Of a stretch of 64,000 nt of DNA, positions 11,248-24,500 are shown one piece after another. The stretch is from NCBI GenBank assembly GCA_020746995.1, contig JAGPXD010000005.1:3224001-3288000 (forward strand), read 5' to 3'. The notes beneath the pieces were generated by a model, which saw nothing but the letters and a program-made list of their open reading frames with translations, was not told the DNA's origin and searched no databases. Source of the DNA: Plectosphaerella cucumerina (Eukaryota > Ascomycota > Sordariomycetes > Glomerellales > Plectosphaerellaceae). The position numbers were made by a program, and so were the translations under genes. The stretch's first letter is position 1, and each line of letters opens with the position of its first letter.

Positions 11248-11811
11248 ATGCCCTCATCCACCCCCAAGAAAACCCCCCCTCACCTCCCCTTCCTCAAACC
11301 CTCCCGCCTCCACCGCGACAGATCAGGAACCTACATCGAAGACCCCTCCCCCACCCTGCCCACAACCTTCACCTCTTCCCAAAAGTCCCCCTCCCTCCTC
11401 CAAAAAGCCAAAGACCTCGCCCACTGGCACGCCATCAAACACTCCAAACCCCTCATCCCCTTCCAGGGAGTAGACTACGCCGGCCGCCGCGGAAAATTCA
11501 TTCGCTGGGCGCGCCGGGAGCTCGCCAGCATCCCCTCCAGTCCGCAGGGCACACCGGACCCTGCCCTCGCGCGGCGCGAGTTCTCCCGGCACGACGAAGA
11601 TAGCCTCTACGAGGAGATGTTTCGCGGGGATGAGACGCGGTTGAGGGCCTATCTTGATCTGGAGGGGGATTATCCCGAGGGGAGGAGGGCGATGCAGCCG
11701 TCTGCAGAGGATTTGGACGATATTGACAAGTTGCTTCATGAGCTGCGGAAGAGTGAGGAGGAGCGGAGGGAGAGTTCGTTGATGGGTCGAATCAAGAGGG
11801 TCTGGCGATGA
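11248..11811 (+). CDS. Small uncharacterised protein, about 187 aa
   Basis: One exon from the ATG at 11248 to the stop at 11809-11811. The frame is open upstream only to about 11173 and has no earlier ATG. The N-terminal third is Pro/Ser/Thr-rich. The middle is basic (HWHAIKHSKPLIPFQGVDYAGRRGKFIRWARREL), and the C-terminal third is acidic and helical with a charged tail ending GRIKRVWR. It has no signal peptide or membrane segment. The central basic segment looks like the conserved core of a small fungal-specific family, but I cannot name it. It converges on the MFS transporter gene, with about 100 bases between the two stop codons. Confidence 0.7.
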   Translation: MPSSTPKKTPPHLPFLKPSRLHRDRSGTYIEDPSPTLPTTFTSSQKSPSLLQKAKDLAHWHAIKHSKPLIPFQGVDYAGRRGKFIRWARRELASIPSSPQGTPDPALARREFSRHDEDSLYEEMFRGDETRLRAYLDLEGDYPEGRRAMQPSAEDLDDIDKLLHELRKSEEERRESSLMGRIKRVWR

Positions 11812-11912
11812 ATCACGGTTCAGGAAAGGGGAGTCAAGAAATTCAAAGCGCTCTAATTTTTTCCCATGCCGCTGGTCCATGTTTATGTCTTTGTACACGT
11901 AAGAAATGATGT

Positions 11913-13762
11913 TCACCGCCTGATCGTGCCGCTTCCGCTGCTGTTGCCGTTCCCAAATACCCGGCCCATGTCGATGGCCAGACCCGCCATCAACAGAACT
12001 CCGTTGAAGATGGCCATCATGTAAAAGGGGGCGCCGACGGAAAGTGAGTCGAAGAGGTAGCCTCCCAGCTTCGTCAGAATGAGGATCGCAGCCCCGCCGC
12101 ACCACGAGTATACTCCAGCGATGGAGCCCTTGAGGCGGACGCGAGAAACTGCGTCGACGGAGGCTTCACGCTCGAGGAGGGGCGCGGTCTCGCCGTCGGC
12201 AATCGCATCGGTCGACTCGTCGATTGTCGCGATTCGGGCGGCCTTGGGTAGGTCGGCAGTCAGGACGCCGCGGCCGAGAGAACCCAGACTGCAGACGATG
12301 GCGCCGATCTGGCTGATGCCGAGGAGGGCGACGACGAGGAAGACGACAGGCCCGCCGCCGCGGCCGTCGACGTCGCGGAATTCGGGGCTCGCGAGGCGCG
12401 GGAAGATGGTGTAGCCGACGATGCCAAAGACGGTACACAGGATGAGGGGGTAGTTGACAACGCCGGGACGGCGCGAGACGTGTCCGAAGATAGGAGCGCA
12501 GATGAGGCCGAAGAGCTGGGCGACGCCTGAGAGGATCGAGGCGAGGATGTAGGCAGCCCTGCACTCCTTCTTGAGCTCGGGCGAGGGGTCGTGAGGGGAG
12601 CCCTGGCAGAAACCGTTGCTGATGAAGTAGGTGTTCACAAAGAGCGGGATGAAGAGGGAGATCGCGACTGTCGAAGCGCGGGCGACGAAGCCGCCCAGGT
12701 AACCGAGAGCGATCTGCGAGTCGGAGAAGCCGAGGCCGACGGACTCGCGGAGGAGGCGGATGTACGGAAGGACCTAACCCGTTAGGGGGCGCTCTGCAAT
12801 GTCAAAGAATGAGACTTACCGGCTTCTCGGACGAGTGGCTGCCCTCGCCATCATCCCGCCTGCGGAGCCCCAACAGCACCCGCCATCCCTTGCCCTCCTC
12901 GCCCTTCAGGTTGCGGAGGCCAAAGAATACGAAGACGGCGACAGCAAAGGCAACGACGCCTACAACGCGATATGTATCCGTGATGGCCTCCGCGGGTGTG
13001 ACGCCGTCAATCTCGCCAAAGCGGGCCGGCAAGGGCAGGAAGACAGACAGCGCGACCAGCGCGCCACAGCCCGTGAAGAGGCCGACGTAGCCAGCCAGCT
13101 GGGCAGGTTTCTCCGACCTGCTGCCGGCAGTATGATCGTTCTCGACAGCCGCGGGGTTGTTTGTGGTGCTATTGGGCGAGGAGTTACCGCGGTATCGCTC
13201 GGGTGTAATGGTAAGGTCCGAGGCGACGCTGTACCGCGCGTCGGGGGTCGGCTTGTACGCTGCAGGAGAGCGGGCGTCGTCACTCTCGTCAGTCAGCGGG
13301 GGGAGGATGGCCGTGACCATTGTCGCCCTACACACAGTCCAGTTAGCACAACCCATCAAGAGACAACTTCCAAGAAACCTACGAAGCAGTAGCGCCAGCA
13401 GCGAAGAGGATCCTCGCCAGCAACAGCTGGGGATACACATTCCTCGCCTCAACGAACAGCAGCAGCGCAAGTCCGATGATGGAGTACCCCAGAACAGCGA
13501 CCCATCGCACACCAAGCCGGTCCGACACAAGTCCCCATACGGGACACGCGACGAGGGCGACAATCTCGTCCACGAAGCCGAGGGTGCCGACAATGTCGCC
13601 CGTGTCATGCTTGATGCCGATCAGGTCGGTGATGACGAAAGAGACGCTGCTGTTGAGGAAGACGAGGAAGGAGATGGAGAAGAGGGAGATTCCGAGGAGG
13701 TATGTCGCGGCCTGGAGGGGCGTCGTGGTGCGCGAGAAGGGGAGGAAGCGCGGGAGGACCAT
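11913..13762 (-). CDS. Major facilitator superfamily transporter
   Basis: Three exons in transcript order: 13762-13383, 13327-12820 and 12773-11913, giving 582 residues. About twelve hydrophobic segments are visible. The MFS motif A appears as WGLVSDRLGVR between segments 2 and 3. A polar loop of roughly 80 residues between the two six-helix halves (TDESDDARSP onward) and another long loop before the last pairs are predicted cytosolic. Introns have GTAGGT/GTAG and GTAAGT/TTAG borders and keep phase. The arrangement resembles the poorly characterised fungal MFS group that includes yeast YCR023C, not sugar or drug porters with known substrates. The substrate is unknown. Location is probably a vacuolar or plasma membrane. 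Confidence 0.9.
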
Positions 13763-14491
13763 TGTTGCGGTTGTGGTTGATGATGACGTTCGCGGATGTT
13801 GATGTTGTGGCGGGGTGTCTGTCTTCCCGCGAATTGGGGGGAATGATTGGAACTTCGGTGGTTTGTGTGGAAAGCTTCGCCGGGCACATGGGCCTTACAT
13901 CTCGGAAGGGGGGTGGTACAAGAAAGAGAAAAGGAGAGATCGTGGTGGTGGATTGATGGAGGTGGGATGTTTGGGTGGAAGGGACAGGAAGAAGTTGAGG
14001 TGAGGCGACAACCTGACCTGACGGGCGGAACCGACTGGCCTCGGAGCTCTGGGGCCGGGGTAGGTTCGGGAGGGGCGGCGATGTAGTGACCCAGGTCAGC
14101 GCATCATACCCGCCGGGACTTGGGGCTGGGCCGCTGGGGTGCAGATGCTGGCGTGCCTCGTGTTGCTGTGCTCAGGGGGGTGCCGCCGGGGTTGCACCGC
14201 CACTGTGTGTCAGCAGAGCAGAGCGAGTTTGAGCTCGATTCCCGATTCGGGCAAACACACAACACCACGCCGAGCAACGGGATATCGAAACATGCCGAAC
14301 AACCGGACTGCCCAAATCCACCCGAGTTACATTCCAACTCAACACCAAGAAGAGCACATGACCACATGATGGAGATTGGTCTACCCCCCATACACCATGC
14401 GTACGGTCCTCATGGCACCAGTCCCGCATGCAAACATTATAAATGCAAATCCCAAACTCCAAGCCCAAGACGCCTGCCTGCCTTCCATTCC
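13763..14491. other. Intergenic, promoter of the MFS gene and 3' flank of arp8
   Basis: A 0.7-kb gap between two genes on the minus strand. The part next to 13762 is the transporter leader. Open frames across the gap read through into the antisense of arp8 and are not credible. Confidence 0.5.
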
Positions 14492-16870
14492 CTACCACGA
14501 CCACAGCACCTTGTGATGCAGCACCCTCGCCCCCAACCTCTCAAACTCAAACGGCGTGACCCACGAGTCGTTCGTCGGCAGCTTGGCAAACACGCTCGCC
14601 CCCTTCCACGTGACGACCTGCTCATCCATGTCCCTCGCGCTGCGACTCACGAGAATCCGATCAAACAAGTCCGGCCGCCGCGCCTTGAGCTTCTCCTCAA
14701 GCACCACCGTGAAGTGCGCCGTCTTGGACCCACCACCGACGACCATGATGCTGCCCAGGAGGTCGCGCAGCTTCTTGTCCTCGCCGCGCGCCGCGTTGTA
14801 GATGCTCGTCAGGATCGCCACGTCCAGGGGTGCTGTAGGCAGAACGGCATCGCGTTCGGCCGCCACGTCCTTGGCGCTCTTGATCGTCGGGTCGACGAAG
14901 ACGCCTGGGGGTGGCTGCACTGCGGGTGCTGGCGCCGGCGTGCCTCCGTTGGGAGCAGGGCTGCCGTTCGTGCCCTCGCGGCCGCCGCCGAAGACGAAAG
15001 GTGGTGGCACCGGTGTGCTGACGCCCTCGGGCGCGGGAGACGGTGCGTTGGACCCGAAGGGTGTGCCGTTTATCCCGTTCTTGAGATTGTCAAACGGTTG
15101 CGGCTTCTCCTTCATTGGCGTCGATACCTCGGTGGCCGGCTGGGCCTGGCTGCCGGTGCCGTTGGCTGCCCCGTTGGCTCCCGCTGCTGGCTCGTTGAGG
15201 GATGGCTCGACCAGAGCGAGGATGCCAAACTGTGCCGCCGAAGTCGGGTCGTCGGGCACGTCAACGTCGTAGGCGTTGTAAGAACGGTCGATAAGCTTCC
15301 GCCGCCCGCGAAGCTTCTGGCTGTTGTCGAAGATGGCGGGGTCGTAGAAGCCCATAGGGGCCAGGATGACCTCGTCATACGTCTTGAACTGGTACTTGTA
15401 GGTGGGCTGGTTGGGTGCGCGCAGGTGGAACTGGAACAGCTGCACCGAAACGTCGGCTTGGGCCATGGTGCAGTGCTTCATCTTGAGCTCCTCGGCCAGA
15501 AGGAAGTCATGCCGCCGGCGGAGGTTGATTTCCTGGTAGGGGAAGTTGTCGAATAGCATCATCTTGATGAACGTTTCCGTGACGTCGAATCCGCCGTACT
15601 TGAGGTTAATCCGTGAGTCTTCGATGCACAGGCCGTCCTCAACACAGGCGATGGAGGTCTTCTGGGCGCCGACATCCACAACGCAAGCCTGCGTATAGCC
15701 CGCGCCGAACGTGGCGGCCATGCTTTCCTGGATGAAGCACACGCGGTTGAACTCGAACCACGTCATGAGCGACTTGAGCACCTGCTCGACGTACTTCTTG
15801 TCATACAGGTCAGGAATGATGAAGACGCAGCTGTACTGTGGCCAGGTGCTGTTCTTGGTCAGGCCGAGCTCCTGGCGGATGGCACGGTCGAGCAGCGTCT
15901 CAAAGTCGTCATACAGGTGCTCGGTGGTGGAGTAATCGTCCTCGTTCAGCCAGCCGTACTGCATGGGCGACCACAGCTTGAACTTGGGCGTCGAGTCGTC
16001 GGGCACACGCTGGGCCTGGTGGCCGATGAAGCACGAGGCAGGCGACTCGGGGTCCTCGAGGGTGGTCACGTCGGTCCAGTCGATCTGCAGCGGGTCGTTG
16101 TGCTGGGGGATGACGTCTGGCTCGGTGCGACGGTTGTAGTTGTGGACGAGCTCCTTGGAGTTGGGCAGGACCTTGCGCTTGTTGGCGCGCATCTCAATCT
16201 TGAGGTCGCTGCACTGCTTGGCGTAGCGGCGCGACCACTCCTCGCCGTACTGCTCCTCGGGGGTGCGGGCCTCGAACTGGCGGCGCGGCAGGGCCTCGTT
16301 CATCTCGGCCTCGGTCTGGGGGAACTTTGTGGCGAGGGTCATGGGGATGGTCTTGGGGAGGGCGTCGCTGGCGAAACCGATGCGGAGGTTCTGGCTGCCG
16401 GGGTGGATGACGATGATCTTGGACGGGTCGATGCCGGCGGGCTCCTCGGCTGCGTCGTCGCCTTGGAGCTCGGGGATGACGAGGGGGACCTCTGCGTTGC
16501 CGCTGCGGGCGAGGGCGCGGTCGCGGTCCTTGGCGCTCTGTACAAGGCGGTCGCGGTTGGCGTCGCCCTGGAGTCGGAGGGCCAGGATCTGGTCATCGCG
16601 CTTCATGTAGTCGCTGGAGTCGCAGAAGGTCAGCAGGAGTCGGAGGGGTGGATGCAGCGGGGGAGGGGCCATTGACATACGTGTAGTAGTTCTTCTGGTT
16701 GATGGGCGTGACATCAGGCCAGCTCGTCTGCTTCATTCCATTGTCGGTCCTCTCGAGGCCTGCATCGGGTTGTCAGTCGTTGTCCACATGGAGCGACACC
16801 AAGGGACACCAAGGGACTGGAAGTACATACCCTCCCGAAGGAGAACCCTCTCGCTGACCTTTCCTACCAT
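14492..16870 (-). CDS. arp8: Actin-related protein 8, INO80 complex subunit
   Basis: Exons in transcript order: 16870-16831, 16759-16681 and 16613-14492, giving 746 residues. The N-terminus spliced from the two short exons reads through INQKNYYTDYMKRDDQ, a conserved Arp8 start. Actin-fold segments follow: IIVIHPGSQNLRIGFASDA (first phosphate-loop region), CVVDVGAQKTSIACVEDG (second phosphate loop) and SIMVVGGGSKTAHF (adenosine region). A Gly/Pro/Ala/Asn-rich linker of over 100 residues splits the fold late in the protein. Arp8 docks on the HSA helix of the Ino80 ATPase with Arp4 and actin and binds linker DNA for nucleosome sliding. The assignment is firm. Confidence 0.95.
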
Positions 16871-17842
16871 GGCGGCGGTCTCCTAATGTCGCGATGGGTG
16901 CGGATGGTCAGGAGGGTGATGTTGGCGATGGGGCGGTCATGCGGTTTGCGTGTTTCGTGGTGTTGGCCCGGCCAGAAAACAAAAGTCGCCAGCCTTCCTC
17001 CACAAAGATCGAGCCTTCACTGGACCGGACGTTGCAGTCGGGCCAGGCCAGGCCAGTGTCAGTAGTGCTACAGCTCCGACCGCGCGCTGCTGGCTGCTGC
17101 TGAGGCGCGTTGGGGCACCCGCATCTATCCCTGTCACGCTAGGCCAGAAGGGGGAATTCATGATACCCTCACAGCCGAGGTTTGGCCGTCAATTTCAGCA
17201 ACACTGGTCTTGCGCTTCATCAGCATCTTCGTTCATCGAAGGGATAGCTAATTGGAGGGAGGCTCGAGGCTGGATCTGGATACCAAATGAGTCCTCTACT
17301 CTCTGATTTCGTAGACCTTTTTCCATTTCGCCGTCAAATTAATCCTCATCGAGTCATGGCAACAACGACCCAAGATGACACTCGTTTCAGGCCTCTTGCC
17401 GTCAGCAATATTGAAATACTGTTCTCTGAATCATCCTGTCAGATTTGCAGGAATGCGAGCAATCACATCCTCTGATTGCCTCCAACTTTTCCAACAGATG
17501 CCCAACTTGAAGCTAACCGACGCACAAGACGGAAGCAGCGCAGCCAATCACCTGACGTCACAGCAGTGACGTCGCCACCTCCAGGCTGAACTCTAGGCTG
17601 AGCCCCGACTCCGAGGTTCCCTTTCAACACTCAGTAAGTTTCATTCGACGACAGCTCTTACAGCCACATCTCACAAAGGGGCCATCCGAGCGCATCTCAG
17701 TACGTGTCAACATCAGCCGGTTGAAGCAGCACTCAAACCTCATCCACTTCACGGCCGCTTCTTACTCACCTACCATCATCCGTCAGCAGCATCAACGTCT
17801 CCCTCGAAAGAACTACGAACATCACTCACCACCATCACCAAG
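16871..17842. promoter_or_regulatory. Divergent promoter region
   Basis: About 970 bases lie between the start of arp8 (minus strand) and the start of the proline-rich gene (plus strand). CRE-like TGACGTCA occurs near 17555 (in CCTGACGTCACAG), with a further TGACGTCGCC shortly after, which is a plausible bZIP binding region. No gene is seen. Confidence 0.5.
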
Positions 17843-18532
17843 ATGCCGCCTATCCCAATCTACACCTCCAGCCCTATCAACGCGACAAAAGCGTCGGGCG
17901 CAACCCCCAAGACCGCAGAGCCAGAGTCCAAGACCGCCCTTCCCTCTGCCGCGGCCGCACCCACGCCCACGAAGACCCAGGCCTACGCGCCCGCCATGCC
18001 CGGCGCAACGCCCTCCGTCCCCTACCAGACAACCTCATCCCACGCATCACACCCCCCAGCACCGACCGGACGACCAGGCGACTCCGGCCCTCCGCCTCCC
18101 CAGCCCGGCGCCGTCCCCTCCCTCCCGGGCTCGTCTCTCCCTCCGCCCCCAAAGGCCGGCGAGACCTACGTCCCTCCCCAGACGACACCCGCGCCCCCAA
18201 CGATGACCATGCCGCCGCAGATGGCCGTCCCCCCTCCCAACCCCTCATACGCCCCCTACCAGGGCACGACCACCACCCACCAGCCGGCCACGGCGCAGCC
18301 CACCTTCCTCGGCGGCGGAAGCAACGACCTCTCCCACCCGCCGGGCTACCACCAGAACGCCGGCGCGGACCAATTCACAAGCCAGCAGCGTCACCAGGCA
18401 TCTCTGGCCGAGGGCCGCACCTATGACGGCGAGGAGGGCGTATGGGACCAGGCCAAGAAATGGGCCACGGGCGTCGGCGGCTCGCTAGCCGCTGCTGAGA
18501 GCGAGGTCTGGAAACGCATCAACAAGCAGTAG
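17843..18532 (+). CDS. Proline-rich conserved unknown protein, 229 aa
   Basis: A single exon starting MPPIPIYTSS and ending WKRINKQ. Residues 1-160 are Pro/Ala/Thr-rich and probably disordered. The last 40 or so residues are different: EEGVWDQAKKWATGVGGSLAAAESEVWKRINKQ looks like an amphipathic helix pair, and is the segment most likely to be conserved. No signal peptide or membrane span is seen. The ATG has a good context (ACCAAGATGCC). Function is unknown; a short conserved C-terminal helix after a disordered tail suggests a binding partner protein, but that is only inference. Confidence 0.75.
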   Translation: MPPIPIYTSSPINATKASGATPKTAEPESKTALPSAAAAPTPTKTQAYAPAMPGATPSVPYQTTSSHASHPPAPTGRPGDSGPPPPQPGAVPSLPGSSLPPPPKAGETYVPPQTTPAPPTMTMPPQMAVPPPNPSYAPYQGTTTTHQPATAQPTFLGGGSNDLSHPPGYHQNAGADQFTSQQRHQASLAEGRTYDGEEGVWDQAKKWATGVGGSLAAAESEVWKRINKQ

Positions 18533-21500
18533 GGCGTCTAAACGTGGCCAGACCGAGGGAAGTGCCCAAAAGGTTAGACTGCATCGAGGTGAGTGACTGA
18601 AACAGAATAGGTAGATAGATAGCAGACCGAAAATACCACTTACTCCGCGATCACAACTCAGACCCTCCCTCTCGTCTCTCTCAGACGTCGGCGGCTCTCC
18701 AACAAACGACGACACGTTCCAAAACCGAACCTAAAGTAAAGTGCAGCAATCAGTAAACTTACTCGGCCTTATAACAGACATTGCCCGTGCCCTGCAATCG
18801 CAAGAAATGAGGCCAACGTGTCAGAAGATGAGAGAGATCAGAGGAAAACCCACTGGCGTTGTCCCCGACTCGGAAGATCGTCCAGACGTATCGGAACCTC
18901 GCCCGAAACCGTATCTCCCCCCATCTTTCGTTCTGGCGTGTCTGGCAGAAACGACGCCTTCAAAATATCAGACTGCTTCGGAAGTCGTGTCGAGGTGTTT
19001 ATCCCGGATCATACCAGGCAGGCAGACGAGCAACAACCGGAATCGTCTCCGGAGCCCGTCCCAAAGAATCAGAACAACTACCGTCCGACTCGCGCAGCGG
19101 CAGCGCCTGACAAATAACCCAAACCAGATCTCCCCGCCATATTAGCCGCCCAGAAACCATCACCCCGCCCACCCAATACACTTGCCGCGCGATCTGCCCC
19201 CCAGGATACGACCTCCTGATCAACCCAGACTTGACTTGGCGTCACCCGTCTGTCGGAACCTGCCATCGTCGCCTCTTGCCCCAGGTTCAGATGAAGTGTA
19301 AAGCGTTCCCGTGGAGAGCAAGAGAAATAGGGAGACGTGTCGTCTCAAACCATCGTCACATACCTCACCTTCCCCCGGGGCAGATCCGAGATGCCACAAA
19401 CACAAGACGAGGCCTCCGTCTCAAGAAATCAAAGAGAGCAAGATGCTGCTGCCCAACGAAAATGCCCCTTTTCACAAGATCCAAGAAAGCAAAAAACCTC
19501 CCGATCGAAATACCACCTCCATCGTACCGGTACATCCCCCCAAAAAGCACCGAGCTCCCCGACCACCGCCTCGTCCCGAAAATCATCGCCCTGCCGCAGC
19601 TCTCACGCAATAAACCTCCTACGCACCAGGGCCAGGCAGTCACATCCCATCCTCCCACACGCACACGCCCCCCCTATAAGCCTACGCGCGTGCCCCCTAC
19701 GACGCGGGGTGCCGGATGCCATGGCAGCCCGAGCGATAGTCCCACTGCCGGCCGACGCGGGTATCTCTCTTACCCTCACTCTCGATCTCGCCCAGCCTCG
19801 ATCCGCGGGATAGATGGGCCAAGCCGGTAGTCTGAAAGCGAAATATAGCCGGGGTAAACGAGGGGCCTGAATCATGGCCGCCACCATGAGCCGACGAACT
19901 TGGGACGACGGCGACGCGCAGCCCATCAGGACACTCGACGTATATTGCAAGCTGGACGGCGGACGCCAAAAGCAAAGCACATGTCATGTCATGAGGCTGT
20001 GCAGGGCCAGAAGCGGCATGGTGAGGAGATCGCGGGTGGGTGGCCGGCCTCCTCCCCCCCATCGGCGTCTGTCGCCAGCCCGCGGCGGGTGTGTGCGTGC
20101 TGGCGCCGGCGTCGTACGAGGGTGCACTCTGGCGAGGATGATACTAGGAGCGTGTTTGATATGGTTGCAGATGTCAGACACCGCAGTCCGCCCGCCCCCT
20201 GCCCCCTCCCGCGCGCACTCATACTTCAGATCACCAATTCGTCTGGTATCGAGCCACGCCCCCTGTTGGCCCCCGACCCAACCGTTGCGCCGCCGCCGCC
20301 GCTCGCGGCAGGGCCTGGCCGCGTACCCAGCCAACACGCCTGGCATCCCGCTGACGATGGCAGGCTTGCTTGCCATGTTTCCCCCCGTGCGCGCCGCTCG
20401 CTCTGCCCCCTGGTCGTCCCGGCCGAATACGTCCCCCCCTCCAGGCCGGTTTCTTTCCGGATTTGGGGACCTGGGATACGATCATCTTCAGGCAAGGGGA
20501 CAGGGGGCCGGGGGCCGGGCTGGCGGCGACATGTCCGTACCACTCTTTCACAGCAAACCCCATTGGCTCACGACAGCGGCCATACCACGGCCAGAGTCTT
20601 GCTCCCGCTGATCCAAAGGGTCCTCCTCGCTAGCGAAACGAAGCAGACTCACAAAACATGTGGCAGGGTCCTGGAGCCCCCCCAGCTTCAACGGGCTCAA
20701 GTCTGGGTGGATGGAGGGGTCCCACCCCTCAGACATGAGACAGACTTCTCACTGGCAAGATCCGCCGATGGCATCGTCTTGTCACGTACATTGGACGATT
20801 GGGCGGATGGTACTGGTATTGGCACGAGGGGGGGAGATAGGCAGGTGCGTGGACGGATTGCCCAATGATCGTGCGGCGAGTCATCCGGCTCGATCAGAGG
20901 AGGACGAGACGACAGACATGGCTGTCGAGGTGATCTGAGAGGGCGATCCCTGCGGGCGGCCCATCATCAACTCACCAAGAAAGGACCAGGGACCAGTCCG
21001 AAGTGCTGGCCAGGGTAGGACGAACGTTCAGTGAAACCGCCTCGACCGTTCCTGTCCCTCGATGGGCCTCTCTGTGGGACTCTCCAGTTCGAACCAGACT
21101 TGAGGACAAGAAAGAGGGGCGTCGACACGTCTTGCGTGGGACGGTCCCCAGAGTCTAGACTCTGCAAAGGGAGAGGCGGCACTGCGCTGTCGAGCCCTGA
21201 TTAGCCACGACGCGCATGTAGGAAGAGGCCTGATCCAGGGCAGAGATCTTCCCTCCCCCCTCTCGCCTGGGACCTTTTGCCTTGTCCTTGTCTTCAGGAG
21301 AGCCGGCCGGGGTCCGGGAGCGCTTGCCAGGCGGGTTTGGCAGTTGACTGGCCGCCCGGGTCCTGCAGGCAGATCCGGAGGCGGCGGGCGAGCGGGCGGC
21401 GGGGAGGGCAGCGCGTCATTATTGGCCCAGGATCTCCATATGAGCCGTGATATAGGCCCGGGCTGGCTGGGTGGGAAGGGCTTCGGGAAAAGGCTGTTTT

Positions 21501-24500
21501 GTGGGTGGTCATTGCCATCAATCAATTTCCCGAAGAGGGCGAGGTTGTTATGCGGTCCAAGGCCGGCCATCCCTGTCGGCGGACTCGCCGGGATCCGCCG
21601 CTCTCGGGCGTGTGGGTCGTCCCTGGGCCCCAAGGGACCCCACAGAACAACTCATCGAAGGTGAAGATGGAACGGCCAAGGCAGCGGACGGCAAGGAGGG
21701 GAGGCAGGTTGGCAGGCACTCGGCAGGCTGCAGGCAGTCGTCTGCTGTCTGTCCGTCTGCCAGCCAGTCCGGCAAGTAGCCCGGGGCTCGGACATACCGC
21801 ACCGCCTGTGCGTGCAGCCCGTCCGACTCCCCACCCCGCTTTCGTCTGTTCTGAGGACGAGAGTCTCCATCGAGGGGTCGGGTCTCTCGCCGGGCGGACG
21901 CTCCAACCGTGCGATCCTCTGTGTTTGACGTCTTCTAGCCTCTTCTAGCTTCGCGAGCTTTCCCACTTGTGAGCTGGTTCGGCTGAAGTTGAGCAGACGG
22001 GCCTGAGACGAAAGGGAGATTCGGGGGGCAGTCCGGTGTCCTATCGTGGTCAGTGGAGGCTGGATGGTTGGGGGTCGTGGTTGAACCTCTGGCCTTAACG
22101 GTGGAACTGCGCCCACCAGGTCTGTCAGGGCAGACAGAACAGGGCAGGACAGGGCAGGGCAGACCAGTCCGAGGAGAAGAAAGGGCGCTCTGCGGCGGAT
22201 GGTTCCCCTTCCCGGCTAGTCGGGAAGACGAGCTGCCCCGAAGGGCCCCAAAGGGATGCGATGACGGGAACTGGTGATCCCCATGGCTTGCGCGCATGAA
22301 TGTCGATATTATGACAGCCGAGGCGGTCTTTGGACGGGCTATAGCGGGGGCGTATTAAGACCAAACGAACTGGACCGCGAATCGAAACGACCGAGGAGCC
22401 TAGTCTGGCATCAACATGACGCGTCCGGGATCACCAACACTACCGAAGCGCGAATGGGCCGAGGAGGGGCCAAGGGGAAGGGAAGGCCTGGGAAGGCGAG
22501 GAGAAAAAGGCCCCATGAGGCGATGAGGCTGTGGGCTGAGCAGAGCTGAGCTGGGGTCAGGCTGGACTTGGACTGCACGGCCGTGAGGGTTGCTTCTGTC
22601 GCTGCAAGTGTCGGCCGACTCGAGTGAAAGTCCCGCGAGTGGGCTGGGTAGGGGGTGCACCGGGTGGTTCAGCATGTTTCGACAAGAAGCAACGCTCGCT
22701 CGGTCCTCTTGGCGGCAGAGTCCAATCGAGTTGTAGGCCTGCCTTTTGTGGTAACGACCCCGGCTTGCGGGGGCCGGGCGATGGGCGAGTTGAGTTGAGA
22801 GGTGCAGCCAGAGTTAGACAGACGTGTAACGAGGGCTGCAGAGCCGTGCGGTCGTGCAGAAGTGTCAACAGAGTTGCGGCTTGATGCGGGACAAGATCGA
22901 ATATCGGTGGCGTGGCGTGCGTAGCGTACCAGTGCGAAAGTGCTCAGGGACCAACGGGATGAACGTCAGTCAGGAGTCCGGGCTCCTCCAGCTCGGTCTC
23001 GTCAACCCAGACAACTCAGACGCCGTCGCAAGCTTTCCCTTGGAGGCAGACAACGCACAGCCTGCCAGACAAGAGCTCGGCCCAGTCCAGGTGCTCGGGT
23101 GCGTCGTGTCAGAAGCGAAAGGGTAGCGTGTCCGTCTCATCTGGGGGAGGCGTACATGGGCTCAAACGTGGCCGGCGAGCCGAGAGATGGGTTGACGCCG
23201 GCGAGGAGAAGGCGGGTGCGGCGTATGATGTCATGTGGTAGAGGGGGTGGGAAGACCCTTTGGGCAACGTCGAGAGGTGTGAGGCGTGCTGCGTGAGGCG
23301 TGTGGTGCCGGTAGTCAGGTATTGGTAATGACGGTGCCGCAACAGCCTTGCCCGACTTGCCCGAGTCCTCGGAGGGCGCTTGGGCTGGGGTCGCGTCGCG
23401 CTCCGTGACCGCGACGATAGATGAGTGTGGAGGTGATTCCAGTTTTAGATGCTGAAGCTAACGACAGCCGGCGCCGACGGGCAGAGGCCAGCGGTCGGTT
23501 GGGTCAGGTCAGAGCCTAGAGGTCAGACAGTTGGAAGATGAGGGTGCGCCTAGTGAAAGTGAAAATCGATGGGCTGGTCGAGTGCAGTCCTCGCAGGATG
23601 CGCACGTGTGCGGCAATCCCCGAGTGAGGCAACGGACTGCTGTTTCTGGCCCTGGGGAAATGGGGTCGGAGATGGCGCTGCGACAAGAGCCTGTCGACAG
23701 ATGCTGGAAGTGCGTGCAGCAGAGAATTGGAGGTTGGCTGGAGGCTGGAGCGTTGGCAGAGGCGACCGGGAGAAGTGGCTGCAACGCTGCAACGGGCCCC
23801 AGATAAGCTCAGGTGAAGCAGGATAGTTGCGTGCGGTGCGGTAGAAAATCGAGACAGGGCCATGTCTGGTCTTGTCTGGAATGTCTGGTTGGCAGGTGCA
23901 CCGCCGCGACTGTGGAGGGAAGCGACGCCCCGTGACTGGGCAAGAGCAGGGCACCAGCCAGGAAGCAAGGGAAGGCGCGACTCTGGAGTCGTGGGCTCAG
24001 GAGGCAGGAGGCTCCGGGGTTGTCTTCTTCTGTGACAGATCTGAGACGCGTGGTGCCTGCGGGATCCCTGCAGACCCCTGGGGCCGACCCCTCCTTCCCT
24101 GGGGTCGTGGCCAATCAGACCGAGTACCAGGGTCGCTTCCTCAGGTCACTCCCCGCCGACGATGCGCGATTCCCGCCGCACCACCGGGAAGACCCCTGCA
24201 TGACAGGATTACCTCAGCAGCAAATCATTGTGGCCATGGGGCCAGACCCAACGTCAACTTCAAACACGTCACGTCCTCTGCTTCGCCAGCTTTGGCTCTG
24301 GCAGGATATGCCCTCCAACTCTGGGTGATGGGCCACATCCACTGTCGCCCATCAGAGATCCATCCGTCCATCCAAGCCCCAGCCCACGATGGCAACTGGG
24401 CACGCGCCTTGAGCTGCCACTCTTGTGCAGCCCAGCTGCTCGAGCCACGGCTCCTACGACCAGAAAGCCACAGGCAGCACAACCACATGCGAACTTGAAC

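Noticed and set aside
14120..15556. 478-codon frame on the plus strand
   Set aside because: It runs antisense to the firmly identified arp8 coding region and its leader gap.
19900..20868. 322-codon open frame on the plus strand
   Set aside because: Composition is that of translated GC-rich non-coding DNA; overlapping frames of similar length occur on both strands.
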